Of a stretch of 64,000 bases of DNA, positions 38,251 to 47,092 are shown in pieces. The position numbers and the translations under genes are program-made. The stretch covers positions 16,401 to 80,400 of the forward strand of contig JAHEAV010000012.1 in the NCBI GenBank assembly GCA_024642565.1, read 5' to 3'. Under the pieces are notes generated by a model, which saw nothing but the letters and a program-made list of their open reading frames with translations, was not told the DNA's origin and did no database searches. Each line of letters starts with the position of its first letter. Position 1 is the first letter of the stretch. The stretch comes from Erythrobacter sp. (lineage in GTDB: Bacteria; Pseudomonadota; Alphaproteobacteria; Sphingomonadales; Sphingomonadaceae).

Positions 38251-38286
38251 GGTGGCCTGCAAATACTTGCAGGTTGCCGATTTTTC
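38251..38286 (+). terminator. Terminator-like hairpin between rpsK and rpoA
   Basis: GGTGGCCTGCAA (38251-38262), loop ATAC, then TTGCAGGTTGCC (38267-38278) form twelve pairs including three G-T, followed by GATTTTTC. The shape is that of an intrinsic terminator inside the alpha operon and may set the ratio of ribosomal protein to RNA polymerase alpha. Confidence 0.6.
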
Positions 38287-38358
38287 ACGGACCGGCCGCG
38301 GGGTTAGCCCACAAGGCACCGCACCGGTCCTGCCCGAACCGAACACCAGGGGATATCC

Positions 38359-39414
38359 ATGTCCGTCAACACCAAGAACTGGCAGGAACTCAAGAAGCCC
38401 AACAGCCTTGAAATCAAGGACGGTGGTCACGATAAGCGCAAGACCACTTTCATCGCCGAGCCGCTCGAACGCGGATATGGCCTGACACTGGGTAATGCGC
38501 TGCGCCGTGTACTGCTCTCCTCGCTTCAGGGCGCGGCGATCACCTCGATCAAGATCGAGAACGTACTGCATGAATTCAGCTCGCTTGCCGGGGTCCGCGA
38601 AGATGTGACCGACATCGTGCTGAACGTGAAGCAGATCGCGCTGCGGATGGAAGGCGAAGGTCCAAAGCGGCTCCAGCTTTCCGCCACCGGCCCGGCCACC
38701 GTGAAGGCTGGCGACATTGCTGTTTCCGGCGACATCGAAGTGATGAACAAGGATCTGGTGATCTGCCATCTGGATGAAGGCGCCAGCTTCAACATGGAAC
38801 TGACGGCGGATACCGGCAATGGCTATGTGCCTGCGGTGCAGAACCGTCCGGTTGATGCCCCGATCGGGTTGATCCCGGTTGATTCGCTGTATTCGCCCGT
38901 TCGGCAGGTCAGCTACAAGGTCGACAATGCCCGCGTTGGGCAGGAACTCGACTATGACAAGCTCAGCCTGACCATCGAAACCGACGGAACGGTTACGCCG
39001 GAAGATGCCGTGGCCTATGCTGCACGCATCCTGCAAGACCAGTTGACGCTGTTCGTACACTTCGAAGATGGCATTCCGCAGCCGCAGGGTCAGATGATCG
39101 GCATGGCCGCGCAGCCCGAAGAAAGCGATGCCAACCAGCTCAACCGTTACCTTCTCAAGAAGGTCGACGAGTTGGAACTGTCGGTCCGTTCGGCAAACTG
39201 CCTGAAGAACGACAATATCATCTACATCGGCGATCTGGTCCAGAAGACCGAAGCCGAAATGCTGCGCACGCCAAACTTCGGCCGCAAGTCCTTGAACGAA
39301 ATCAAGGAAGTGCTGTCGAGCATGGGTCTGCGTCTGGGCATGGACATCCCCGGATGGCCGCCTGAAAATATCGAGGAAATGGCCAAGAAGCTCGAGCAAG
39401 AGCTGCTGGGTTAA
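38359..39414 (+). CDS. rpoA: DNA-directed RNA polymerase subunit alpha
   Basis: A 351-residue alpha subunit. The N-terminal assembly domain has [53 protein letters not shown]; the C-terminal DNA- and activator-binding domain has [56 protein letters not shown]. Both ends match the family. It lies 122 bases after rpsK, behind a terminator-like hairpin, and 83 bases before rplQ. Confidence 0.98.
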   Translation: MSVNTKNWQELKKPNSLEIKDGGHDKRKTTFIAEPLERGYGLTLGNALRRVLLSSLQGAAITSIKIENVLHEFSSLAGVREDVTDIVLNVKQIALRMEGEGPKRLQLSATGPATVKAGDIAVSGDIEVMNKDLVICHLDEGASFNMELTADTGNGYVPAVQNRPVDAPIGLIPVDSLYSPVRQVSYKVDNARVGQELDYDKLSLTIETDGTVTPEDAVAYAARILQDQLTLFVHFEDGIPQPQGQMIGMAAQPEESDANQLNRYLLKKVDELELSVRSANCLKNDNIIYIGDLVQKTEAEMLRTPNFGRKSLNEIKEVLSSMGLRLGMDIPGWPPENIEEMAKKLEQELLG

Positions 39415-39497
39415 TTCCCGTCGGGTGAAGGTGGCGACCCTGACTGCCACCGGGATGGGGCTACCTGATACGGGCCCCCTACGAACAAGGAAGTACA

Positions 39498-39923
39498 ATG
39501 CGTCACGGAATTTCACAGCGTAAGCTTGGCCGCAAATCGGGCCATCGCAAGGCCCTGTTCCGCAATATGGCCGATGCGCTGGTCAAGCATGAGCAGATCA
39601 AGACCACCTTGCCCAAGGCGAAGGAACTTCGCCCCTATGTCGAAAAGCTGGTCACGCTGGCCAAGCGCGGCGGATTGTCCAACCGCCGTCTGGCGCAGTC
39701 ACGCATGGTTGACGACAAGGCGGTAAAGAAGCTGTTCGACATTCTGGCAGAGCGTTACAGCGACCGTGATGGTGGCTATGTGCGCATCATCAAGGCCGGT
39801 ATCCGTGCAGGCGACGCGTCGCAGATGGCGATCATCGAATTCGTAGACCGCGATGTCGATGCCCGCGGTCAGGACAGCGGACCGGTAATGAATGCCGAAG
39901 AAGAAGAATTCGAAGACGCGTAA
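39498..39923 (+). CDS. rplQ: 50S ribosomal protein L17
   Basis: A 141-residue L17, last gene of the alpha operon. [58 protein letters not shown] and [26 protein letters not shown] are conserved. The C-terminal 20 residues are acidic ([10 protein letters not shown]). AAGGAAG precedes the ATG. A strong terminator follows 27 bases after the stop. Confidence 0.97.
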   Translation: MRHGISQRKLGRKSGHRKALFRNMADALVKHEQIKTTLPKAKELRPYVEKLVTLAKRGGLSNRRLAQSRMVDDKAVKKLFDILAERYSDRDGGYVRIIKAGIRAGDASQMAIIEFVDRDVDARGQDSGPVMNAEEEEFEDA

Positions 39924-39950
39924 GCTGCAGCTTCAATCCAATCACCAGGA

Positions 39951-39982
39951 AGAGGCCGGAGGGAAACCTTCGGCCTCTTTTT
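39951..39982 (+). terminator. Intrinsic terminator of the ribosomal supercluster
   Basis: AGAGGCCG (39951-39958) pairs with CGGCCTCT (39971-39978), continued by inner pairs and a GAAA-type loop, followed by TTTTTG. It lies 27 bases after rplQ and marks the end of the alpha operon. Confidence 0.85.
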
Positions 39983-40023
39983 GTTGGAGCGTGTGCGGTT
40001 GAGTTGAGGGACCGGCGGCGCGG

Positions 40024-40491
40024 TCAAACCACAGCTGTTTCCCAACACAAAACAGGTCCGTCCTCGGGATCGATGCGCTTGCCCGTTTGCCGGAACCCAT
40101 TGCGTTCCAGCACTTGGCTGGATGCCGGATTATCAATTGAAGTTTCGGCCCGCACGCTGCGAAGTCTGGGATCACTGCGGGCCCATTCAAGCACTTGAGC
40201 GACAGCTCCGGAAGCAAATCCGCGCTTTCGCCGACTGGCGCAGATGCCATAACCGATTTCCAGGCTATCGCCGGCAGGGGTTTTGACTATCGAACACAGG
40301 CCGACCACTTCTTCGCCTTCAATGATCAGCCAGCTCGCTGGTGAAAAATCCGGACGGATGCTCTTGGCCAACGCGCGAAGCATGCCGAGTACCTCGGTGC
40401 TTTCAAACGGGCCTTCTGGCAATCGAAGATTTCTGGGGGCATGACCCGCAAGAAGGTCAGCGTAATCCGCGTCGAATGCTTCCAGGATCAT
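40024..40491 (-). CDS. GNAT-family N-acetyltransferase
   Basis: A 155-residue acetyltransferase. LEIGYGICASRRKRGFASGAVAQVLEWA holds the acetyl-CoA pyrophosphate loop (R/Q-x-x-G-x-A variant), and NPASSQVLERNGFRQTGKR is the usual C-terminal part. Related small GNAT proteins acetylate varied amines; the substrate is unknown. It is convergent with rplQ across the terminator and divergent from the prolyl oligopeptidase. Confidence 0.82.
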   Translation of the reverse strand: MILEAFDADYADLLAGHAPRNLRLPEGPFESTEVLGMLRALAKSIRPDFSPASWLIIEGEEVVGLCSIVKTPAGDSLEIGYGICASRRKRGFASGAVAQVLEWARSDPRLRSVRAETSIDNPASSQVLERNGFRQTGKRIDPEDGPVLCWETAVV

Positions 40492-40673
40492 CCTGGCGGG
40501 CTAACAGATAAGTGATTGTCTGCAAAGCGGATACGATAGGCTGCAAGCCGGGTTTGGCAGAGGGACGAAGTGGCCGGTTCAATTGCGCCGATATCCACTG
40601 CGCCAAAGCCAATTGCATCGCGTCGCCGGTTGGTTACAACAGTAACGGTCGCAGTGCTTTCCCGGAGTCTTTC

Positions 40674-42851
40674 ATGAATCGTTCCCGACGCCTTGCCGGT
40701 GCCGCGTGCTTGCTTGTTGCCCCGGCAAGCCTGTTCATTCCCGCCACTCTGGCTGCACAAGAGGTCAAAGCGCCGATGTATCCTGAAACCCGTACAGACG
40801 GCACGGTAGAGACTATCTTTGGTGAGCCGATCGCTGATCCTTATCGCTGGCTGGAAAATGACGTCCGGAACGATCCGGAGGTTGCCGATTGGGTACAGCG
40901 CGAAAACACCGTCACCGAAGCTTACCTCAAGACTTTGCCGGGTACCGAGTGGTTCAGGAACCAGCTTGGCAAATTGCTGGATTACGAACGCTTCAGTGTC
41001 CCGGTGAAGAAGGGCGGCCGTTATTTCTACACCCGCAACACCGGTTTGCAGAACCAGTCGCCGCTCTATGTGCAGGATACGCTCGATAGCGAGCGCCGCG
41101 TTTTGTTGGACCCGAACACATGGGCAAAGGACGGCGCGACCGCGTTGAGCGACTGGGCCGCGTCCCCCAAGGGGAAATATCTGCTCTACAGCGTGCAGGA
41201 TGGCGGCACGGATTGGCGCATCCTGCGCGTGCTTGATGCCGATACCGGCAAGCCAATGGGTGATGAGGTTAAATGGGCCAAGTTCACCGGTTTGGCCTGG
41301 GTCGGAGAGGACGGCTTTCTCTATTCCCGCTTTCCCGAACCGGCAGAGGGCAAGGACTTTCAGGCGCTGAATTACGATCAGGCGATCTATTACCATAAGC
41401 TCGGTACGCCGCAGAGTGATGACGAGCTGGTATTTGCCACACCGGATCAGCCCAAGCGCGGCAATTCGGCAAGTGTGACCGATGATGGCCGCTGGGCCGT
41501 GATCAGCAGTTCCTTCGGTACGGACGCCAAGCAGGAAATCCAGGTGATTGACCTTTCTGCGCGCGGCGCGAAGGGGTGGGCAGCGCGCAAGCTTGTGCCT
41601 GGCTTCGATAATGCGTGGAAGCCGGTCGGGTCCGTGGGCGGGACGATGTATTTCGTCACCAATACGGACGCACCCAAATACCGGCTGGTTTCGATCAACC
41701 TCGATGAACCCGATGCGCAATGGCAAACCCTGGTCCCTGAAACCGATCAACCGATCGATGGGGCATCCCTTGTCGGCAAGGCATTGATCCTGTCCTACCT
41801 CCAAGACGCCACAACCCGCGTGGCGGTTTTCGGCATGGACGGCACACCGCAGGCGGATGTTAATTTGGGCGCGCTGGGCACTGCGGGCGGTTTTGGCGGG
41901 GAGTATGGCGACCCGGAAACCTTCTACACATTCGCCAGTTTCAACCGGCCCGGCACGATTTACCGGCTGAATATGGATAGCGGTGAAACCACCGTATTTG
42001 CCGCTCCCAAGCTCACCTTCGATCCCGATAAATTCGTGGTCGAGCAGGTTTTTTACCCCTCCAGGGATGGCACGAAAATCCCGATGTTCGTGGTGCGTAG
42101 CAAGGCGCTGGCGGCATCGGGCGAAGCAGCGCCGGCCATGCTATATGGCTATGGCGGGTTCGACGTCTCGGTAACTCCTGCCTTTTCGTCTTTGGCGATG
42201 GCATGGATGGAGGCGGGCGGGGTCTATGCCGTGGCCAACCTTCGTGGCGGCGGTGAATATGGCAAGGCGTGGCACGATGCCGGGCGGCTGGCCAACAAGC
42301 AGAACGTGTTCGATGATTTTGCCGCGGCGGGCGAATATCTCAAAGCGCAAGGGATCGCCGCGCCCAAGGGCCTGGCGATCCGTGGCGGTTCAAACGGGGG
42401 ATTGCTGGTCGGGGCAGTCGTCAACCAGCATCCCGAACTGGTTGATGCGGCCAATGCGGCAGTGGGCGTGATGGACATGCTGCGCTTTGACCGCTGGACT
42501 GCCGGTCGATATTGGGTGGATGATTATGGCTATCCGGACAAGGAAGCGGATTTCAAGGTGCTGCGCGCCTATTCACCTTACCACAATATCCGCAGCGGGA
42601 CGGAATATCCGCCGATGCTGGTGACCACCGCCGACACGGATGACCGCGTGGTTCCGGGCCATAGTTTCAAATATACAGCGGCTTTGCAGGCTGCCGATGT
42701 CGGGAATAAGCCCCATTTGATACGCGTCGAAACGCGCGCAGGGCATGGTTCCGGCAAGCCGACCGAAAAAGTGATCGAGGAAGGCGCCGATGTGCTCGGC
42801 TTCCTTGCCTATTGGACCGGCCTGAAGGTGCCGCCGGCCGAAGGTGATTGA
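40674..42851 (+). CDS. Secreted prolyl oligopeptidase (S9A)
   Basis: A 725-residue serine peptidase with a signal peptide (cut near LAAQ, residue 28). Residues 40-420 are the beta-propeller: TIFGEPIADPYRWLENDVRNDPEVADWVQREN is the classic S9A opening. The catalytic domain has Ser573 in RGGSNGG, Asp657 in DTDDRVVP and His691 in RAGHGSG. MLYGYGGFDVS and VYAVANLRGGGEYGKAWH are also standard. It cleaves after proline in short peptides. The ATG at 40674 begins the signal peptide; a longer in-frame start would place it internally. Confidence 0.93.
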   Translation: MNRSRRLAGAACLLVAPASLFIPATLAAQEVKAPMYPETRTDGTVETIFGEPIADPYRWLENDVRNDPEVADWVQRENTVTEAYLKTLPGTEWFRNQLGKLLDYERFSVPVKKGGRYFYTRNTGLQNQSPLYVQDTLDSERRVLLDPNTWAKDGATALSDWAASPKGKYLLYSVQDGGTDWRILRVLDADTGKPMGDEVKWAKFTGLAWVGEDGFLYSRFPEPAEGKDFQALNYDQAIYYHKLGTPQSDDELVFATPDQPKRGNSASVTDDGRWAVISSSFGTDAKQEIQVIDLSARGAKGWAARKLVPGFDNAWKPVGSVGGTMYFVTNTDAPKYRLVSINLDEPDAQWQTLVPETDQPIDGASLVGKALILSYLQDATTRVAVFGMDGTPQADVNLGALGTAGGFGGEYGDPETFYTFASFNRPGTIYRLNMDSGETTVFAAPKLTFDPDKFVVEQVFYPSRDGTKIPMFVVRSKALAASGEAAPAMLYGYGGFDVSVTPAFSSLAMAWMEAGGVYAVANLRGGGEYGKAWHDAGRLANKQNVFDDFAAAGEYLKAQGIAAPKGLAIRGGSNGGLLVGAVVNQHPELVDAANAAVGVMDMLRFDRWTAGRYWVDDYGYPDKEADFKVLRAYSPYHNIRSGTEYPPMLVTTADTDDRVVPGHSFKYTAALQAADVGNKPHLIRVETRAGHGSGKPTEKVIEEGADVLGFLAYWTGLKVPPAEGD

Positions 42852-42996
42852 AGTCACAGAACGGCATTGTTCAGAAAAAAGCCAAGTTAGCTGAACAAAT
42901 GCTGTCAGGTCAATTCAGGCAAATCTCACCGCGAATCGCCTAATTCCCGTTTGACGCCGGAGCAATTCCGCACTGGCGCCAAGCGAGGAACGACTC

Positions 42997-43548
42997 ATGA
43001 ATACTCTTGCAAAGACCCTTGTCGGAACCGTCGCCGCTGGCGCGATGGCTATGACTTCCGTGGCGCCTGCTTATGCGCGTGATCGCGGCCATGGCGATGG
43101 AATTAGCGCAGGCGACGTAATTGCCGGCGCCCTGATTATCGGCGGTATCGCCGCTATCGCTTCGGCATCGAGCAAGGACCGCGGATACGACCGGGGCTAT
43201 AACGATGGCTATCCTTATGATCGCGATAGCAACTATCGCTACGATCGCCGGGGCAATCATGGCAACTATAACGACTATTATGGCCGCGGTAATCCGCGGT
43301 CGGCTGTGGAACAATGTGTCCGCGCGGCGGAAAGCAACGCCGCCCGCAGTGGTTATCGCTTTGCCAATGTCACCAACATCCGGGACGTGGACGATAAACG
43401 GTTCGGCTGGCGGGTGAAGGGCACGATCGAGGTCCAGGGGCAGCGGGGTTATGGCCGCGATCGCTACGGAGATAGCGGCAAGTTCACCTGCGATATTTCG
43501 CGCGGCCGCGTGGTCGGACTGGACTATAGCGGGATCCGCGGGCTCTGA
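42997..43548 (+). CDS. Secreted protein of unknown function, tandem paralogue 1
   Basis: A 183-residue exported protein. Signal peptide about residues 1-27 (cut near AYA), then a hydrophobic segment (ISAGDVIAGALIIGGIAAIASA), a Tyr/Asp/Arg/Asn-rich linker (about 60-100), and a C-terminal part with two cysteines (AVEQCVRAAE and GKFTCDIS) around FGWRVKGTIEVQG. The next gene has the same order of parts, so they are tandem paralogues. No known fold is recognised; a periplasmic or outer-membrane role is likely. Confidence 0.8.
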   Translation: MNTLAKTLVGTVAAGAMAMTSVAPAYARDRGHGDGISAGDVIAGALIIGGIAAIASASSKDRGYDRGYNDGYPYDRDSNYRYDRRGNHGNYNDYYGRGNPRSAVEQCVRAAESNAARSGYRFANVTNIRDVDDKRFGWRVKGTIEVQGQRGYGRDRYGDSGKFTCDISRGRVVGLDYSGIRGL

Positions 43549-43571
43549 TCGGTCCGGGATTTGTGGGGCCG

Positions 43572-43603
43572 GGCGGTTCAGGCTGATGAAAGCCTGGGCC
43601 GCC
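43572..43603 (+). terminator. Strong hairpin between the tandem paralogues
   Basis: GGCGGTTCAGGCT (43572-43584), loop GATGAA and AGCCTGGGCCGCC (43591-43603) form thirteen pairs with two G-T. No T-run follows, so it may be a termination, processing or stability element between the paired genes. Confidence 0.45.
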
Positions 43604-43662
43604 TAGCCTGAATTCCAGAATTTCTGTACCTTGCCGCAAGGCACGGCTTGAGGGTTAATCCA

Positions 43663-44379
43663 ATGATTAAGCTTACGCGTAAAACTTCCGCCATCGCGAT
43701 GGCCGCTGTTCTTTCAATGGTGGCATCACCGCTCGCCGCAGCGCAGCTTCCGGCTGCCCCGCAACGCAGTGCGCTGCCCGGCGTTGCCGCTTGGGAATCC
43801 GACAGCGTCAACGTGCAGGACCATCGGTATCGGGATTATCGCCATCGCCGGCATCACGACCGGATTGATGCGGGTGATGTGCTGGCCGGTGTGTTGATTC
43901 TCGGCACTATTGCTGCCGTTGCCAGTGCCGCAAGCAAACCGAAACAGCCGCGTAATTATCCAGGCACACCAACCGATTATCGGGGCAATCCCCGCAATTC
44001 CGGATCGCAGGGTATCGACCGTGCAACCGACATGTGCGTCCGCGAAATCGAGCGGGATGTGCGGGTTGACGGTGTCGATGGGGTCACCCGCACCGGCGAT
44101 GGATGGCGGGTCACCGGTTCGCTCTACAATGGCGAAGGTTTTTCCTGTGAGATTGGTTCGGATGGTCGGATCGACGATATTTCCTACGGTGGGCGCCGGG
44201 ATCGGCAGAGCAGCACCGATCGTCAATATGACGATGATCGCTACGCGCAGGCCTGGATTAACAAGGATACAGCCAATCCGGAAAAGTCCGCTCCGGCCAA
44301 GCCCGCCTATCCGGGCGGTCCGGTTCCCGGTGACGAGGGCTATGGCGTGGATGATGGACGTTACAGCACCGCCAGTTAA
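43663..44379 (+). CDS. Secreted protein of unknown function, tandem paralogue 2
   Basis: A 238-residue exported protein built like its upstream neighbour: signal peptide (TSAIAMAAVLSMVASPLAAAQ), a hydrophobic segment (IDAGDVLAGVLILGTIAAVASA), and a C-terminal part with two cysteines (ATDMCVREIE and GFSCEIGSD) around GDGWRVTGSLYNG. It adds a Pro-rich tail of about 45 residues with PGGPVPGDEGYG. The ATG at 43663 is preferred over an upstream in-frame start because it begins the signal peptide. It overlaps the convergent TRIC gene by 4 bases. Confidence 0.8.
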   Translation: MIKLTRKTSAIAMAAVLSMVASPLAAAQLPAAPQRSALPGVAAWESDSVNVQDHRYRDYRHRRHHDRIDAGDVLAGVLILGTIAAVASAASKPKQPRNYPGTPTDYRGNPRNSGSQGIDRATDMCVREIERDVRVDGVDGVTRTGDGWRVTGSLYNGEGFSCEIGSDGRIDDISYGGRRDRQSSTDRQYDDDRYAQAWINKDTANPEKSAPAKPAYPGGPVPGDEGYGVDDGRYSTAS

Positions 44380-45020
44380 TCGGATATGTTGCCGCCCTGC
44401 CTGTCCGAATAGGCGGGCAGGGCCAGCTTCCACCGGATCGCCGCGCCGCGCAGGGTAAACCCCGCGATCCACGCGGCGGACCAGGTCAAAACATCGCTGG
44501 CACCGACAAATCCCCCTGAAATGGTGATCAGTGCCGATAGCGCGGCAGCGGTTACATAAAGTTCCGGGCGCATGATGATCGACGGTTCACCGGCAATGAT
44601 ATCGCGGGCGACCCCGCCGGCGCAGCCCGTGACCACCCCCAGGATCATTGCGGGCATGGGCGCGACCCCGAAGGCCAGCGCCTTGGCCGTGCCGAGCACC
44701 GCAAAGGCAGCAAGCCCGGCCGCATCGGCCCATTCAAGCAATTCGTTTTCCCACCAGCGCCGCGGAGTGAACCAAGCGATCAGCGCCGTTCCGAAGATGA
44801 CCGGCGCAACCCACGGATCGTTCAGCCAGAAGGCGGTCGTGCCGATCAGCATATCGCGCAGGCTTCCGCCGCCAACGCCAGTGACCAGCGCGAAAAAAGC
44901 CATGGTCACGAAGGTTTGCCGCAGACGCGCCGCCAACAAAGCGCCGGTCAGGGCAAATACCGCCGTACCGATCAGATCGAGCATCGGTGGCAGCACGGCC
45001 GGTGTTACGTCTGGTGTCAT
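44376..45020 (-). CDS. TRIC-type cation channel (UPF0126/YicG family)
   Basis: A 214-residue membrane protein with two repeats of three helices each: LDLIGTAVFALTGALLAARLR plus GVGGGSLRDMLIG, then AGLAAFAVLGTAKAL plus GCAGGVARDIIAGEPSIIM. The paired GGGxxRD motifs are diagnostic of the family of trimeric potassium-permeable channels. Its start codon overlaps the end of the PepSY gene (ATGA), so translation is likely coupled. Function as a K+ channel is by family; physiology in bacteria is unclear. Confidence 0.9.
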   Translation of the reverse strand: MTPDVTPAVLPPMLDLIGTAVFALTGALLAARLRQTFVTMAFFALVTGVGGGSLRDMLIGTTAFWLNDPWVAPVIFGTALIAWFTPRRWWENELLEWADAAGLAAFAVLGTAKALAFGVAPMPAMILGVVTGCAGGVARDIIAGEPSIIMRPELYVTAAALSALITISGGFVGASDVLTWSAAWIAGFTLRGAAIRWKLALPAYSDRQGGNISD

Positions 45021-45709
45021 GCGGGGGTCCTGGCCTTGCGGCGGCGAAACATCAGCGCAGTGCCGAGCAGCGATCCAAGCACTGCCAGCGCAGTGAAGAG
45101 GATCAACACCGGATGCGAACTGTCTTCGCGGGTTTGCAAATCCATGATGTGGAGTCCCCACATAAAGTCAAACACCCGCCACCAACGCGAGCGAACCGCT
45201 TCTATTTCCCCGGTATCGCGGCCGACATAGATATGCGTTCCGTCCTTCAAGGCCACTTGCCACGCAGCCAGAGGGCGGCGGAAATCGAATGCGGGCTGAT
45301 CGGAGGTAAACAGCCTGACGCTGGCAACCGCATCGCCGCCCTTGATGTGCGTGGCCACCAGATTGCGCGCCTGAGCCGCCGTCACTGCGGCAAGCGGAGT
45401 GCCGGAACGCGCATCCAGACGGGCAAGCGCCCCATTCTCAAAGGTGACCCGCCAGACCGGCCTACCCCCTTGCATGGCAAGCTGTGCCTCTGTGATTTTG
45501 CCCTTTAGCGGAGGCAACATGGCGATAGTGCTGAGCGGGATGGCGTTGACGGGCTGGTCGATCCGCAAGTGGTTGCCGCGCACCTCTTCAATCGGGCGGC
45601 TGACCATGAACAGGCCGGTGACCGTCCACATCACCACCGGCACACCAACCAGCCAACCCAGCCAGATATGCCAGCGTGCAAATCGCCGCATCCATTTTTG
45701 CTTCGCCAT
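45017..45709 (-). CDS. PepSY-domain inner membrane protein
   Basis: A 230-residue protein with an N-terminal membrane helix (RWHIWLGWLVGVPVVMWTVTGLFM), a periplasmic part with one PepSY domain (KITEAQLAMQGGRPVWRVTFENGALARLDARSG) and DGTHIYVGRDTGEIEAVRSRWWRVFDFMWGLHIMD, and a second helix near the C-terminus followed by RRRKARTPA. Such proteins resemble short iron-uptake associated PepSY reductase-like proteins; cofactor ligands (His) are present in HIWLGW and LHIMD. Role unclear. It overlaps TRIC by 4 bases and follows the amidase by 11. Confidence 0.85.
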   Translation of the reverse strand: MAKQKWMRRFARWHIWLGWLVGVPVVMWTVTGLFMVSRPIEEVRGNHLRIDQPVNAIPLSTIAMLPPLKGKITEAQLAMQGGRPVWRVTFENGALARLDARSGTPLAAVTAAQARNLVATHIKGGDAVASVRLFTSDQPAFDFRRPLAAWQVALKDGTHIYVGRDTGEIEAVRSRWWRVFDFMWGLHIMDLQTREDSSHPVLILFTALAVLGSLLGTALMFRRRKARTPA

Positions 45710-45720
45710 GGATCCTCCCG

Positions 45721-47064
45721 TTATCCGGCCTGTGCCCGCAGCGCGATCAATTCGCTTATCTGGCGCGCCGCGCCGATACAGTCCAGATCGCTCCAGCGTG
45801 GGCCGATGACCTGCATTCCGCAGGGCAGGCCATCCGTGCTGCCCACCGGCAAAACGGTGCCGGGCAGATTAGGGAAAGTCGCCAAACCGGCCCAGGCGAA
45901 ACCTTCGGCAAAGGCGTGGTCTTCTCCATTGATGGCAATCCGGCGTTCGCGGACCGGCGTGTCATCATGGGGAAAGGCAAGGATGTTGGCGGGCGGGGCA
46001 AGGACGAAGTCGTAAGTCTCGAACAGCTTTGCCCAGGCGAATTCATTCCGCGCCTGTGCGTCGAGCAATTCGAACCAGTCGGTTGCCGTGGCACGCTGGC
46101 CATCAGGGCCGGGCGCCCCGCGGGCCATGGCGATCGCGAGCATCCGCATGTAATCGCTATGTTGTGCGGCCAAATCCGGGAGCCGTTCGCTCGTATGGTC
46201 AACCCGCACACCAGCTGCCTCCAACGCGCTGACCGCCGCGCCTATCGGGCCGGATACAGCCGCATCCACCGGGCTGGCTGGATGATCCGCAAGGTACAGC
46301 AGCCGCATTTCGCGTAGCGGTCTGGCGCGGCTTTGCACCGGTATCTGCGCCGTCAGCCGGATCAGCAATTCGAGATCATCGGGATTGCGCGCCAGCGGCC
46401 CGGCTACGGACAGGGCCCCGTCATGCGCGCCGTTCCTGACCGAAGGGTGGTAATGACCGGCCTTGCTGATCAGGCCCCAGCTCGCCTTATGGCCCCAGAT
46501 ACCGCAGAAATGCGCAGGGACGCGAACCGAGCCGCCAATATCGGTGCCGAATTCGATGGGCACCATGCCGCTTGCCACGGCCGCTGCGGAACCGCCCGAA
46601 GAACCGCCGGGGCTTCGCGCATGGTCATGGGGGTTGTTGGTGCGGCCATAAACCGGGTTGGTGGATTGCCAGTCCGCCAGCAGTGGCGGGACATTTGTCT
46701 TGCCGATGATGATCGCGCCGGCCGCTTTGAGTTGCCGCACCACTGTGGAATCGGCATCCGCAATACTATGGGCGAATTCCTTTTCCCCGAAAGTTGTCGG
46801 CAGCCCGGCAATATTGAAACTTTCCTTGATCGTCATCGGGACGCCGAACAGCGGTTGATCGCCGCGCGGGCCTGACTGATGCAGCGCCGTGGCGGCATCG
46901 CGTGCACGATCGAAATCGCAGACAACGACAGCATTGATCGGTTCGTCCAGATCCTCGATCCGGGCGATGGCCGCATCGACAGCTTCGAGCGGTGAGATCT
47001 CGCCCGCGCGAATCTGCGCCGCCAGTTGGAGCGCGCCCGGCTCCTGCGTCAAATTTGGAACCAC
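45721..47064 (-). CDS. Amidase signature family enzyme
   Basis: A 447-residue amidase. The Ser-cisSer-Lys triad is visible: Lys80 in MTIKESFNI, Ser155 in SPGGSSGGSAA and nucleophile Ser179 in GTDIGGSVRVPAHFCG. It hydrolyses an amide, substrate unknown; it is a lone gene, not gatA-like in context since no gatB or gatC is adjacent. Upstream in-frame starts fall inside lpd; the GTG at 47064 (complement), preceded by GGGGGAGAG, starts the domain and leaves a 28-base gap after lpd. It could share the TCA-cycle transcript. Confidence 0.87.
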   Translation of the reverse strand: MVPNLTQEPGALQLAAQIRAGEISPLEAVDAAIARIEDLDEPINAVVVCDFDRARDAATALHQSGPRGDQPLFGVPMTIKESFNIAGLPTTFGEKEFAHSIADADSTVVRQLKAAGAIIIGKTNVPPLLADWQSTNPVYGRTNNPHDHARSPGGSSGGSAAAVASGMVPIEFGTDIGGSVRVPAHFCGIWGHKASWGLISKAGHYHPSVRNGAHDGALSVAGPLARNPDDLELLIRLTAQIPVQSRARPLREMRLLYLADHPASPVDAAVSGPIGAAVSALEAAGVRVDHTSERLPDLAAQHSDYMRMLAIAMARGAPGPDGQRATATDWFELLDAQARNEFAWAKLFETYDFVLAPPANILAFPHDDTPVRERRIAINGEDHAFAEGFAWAGLATFPNLPGTVLPVGSTDGLPCGMQVIGPRWSDLDCIGAARQISELIALRAQAG

Positions 47065-47092
47065 CGCATCTCTCCCCCCATTCAAACCGTTC

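Noticed and set aside
40488..41804. Long minus-strand frame opposite the prolyl oligopeptidase
   Set aside because: No recognisable domain; codon pattern follows the plus-strand peptidase.
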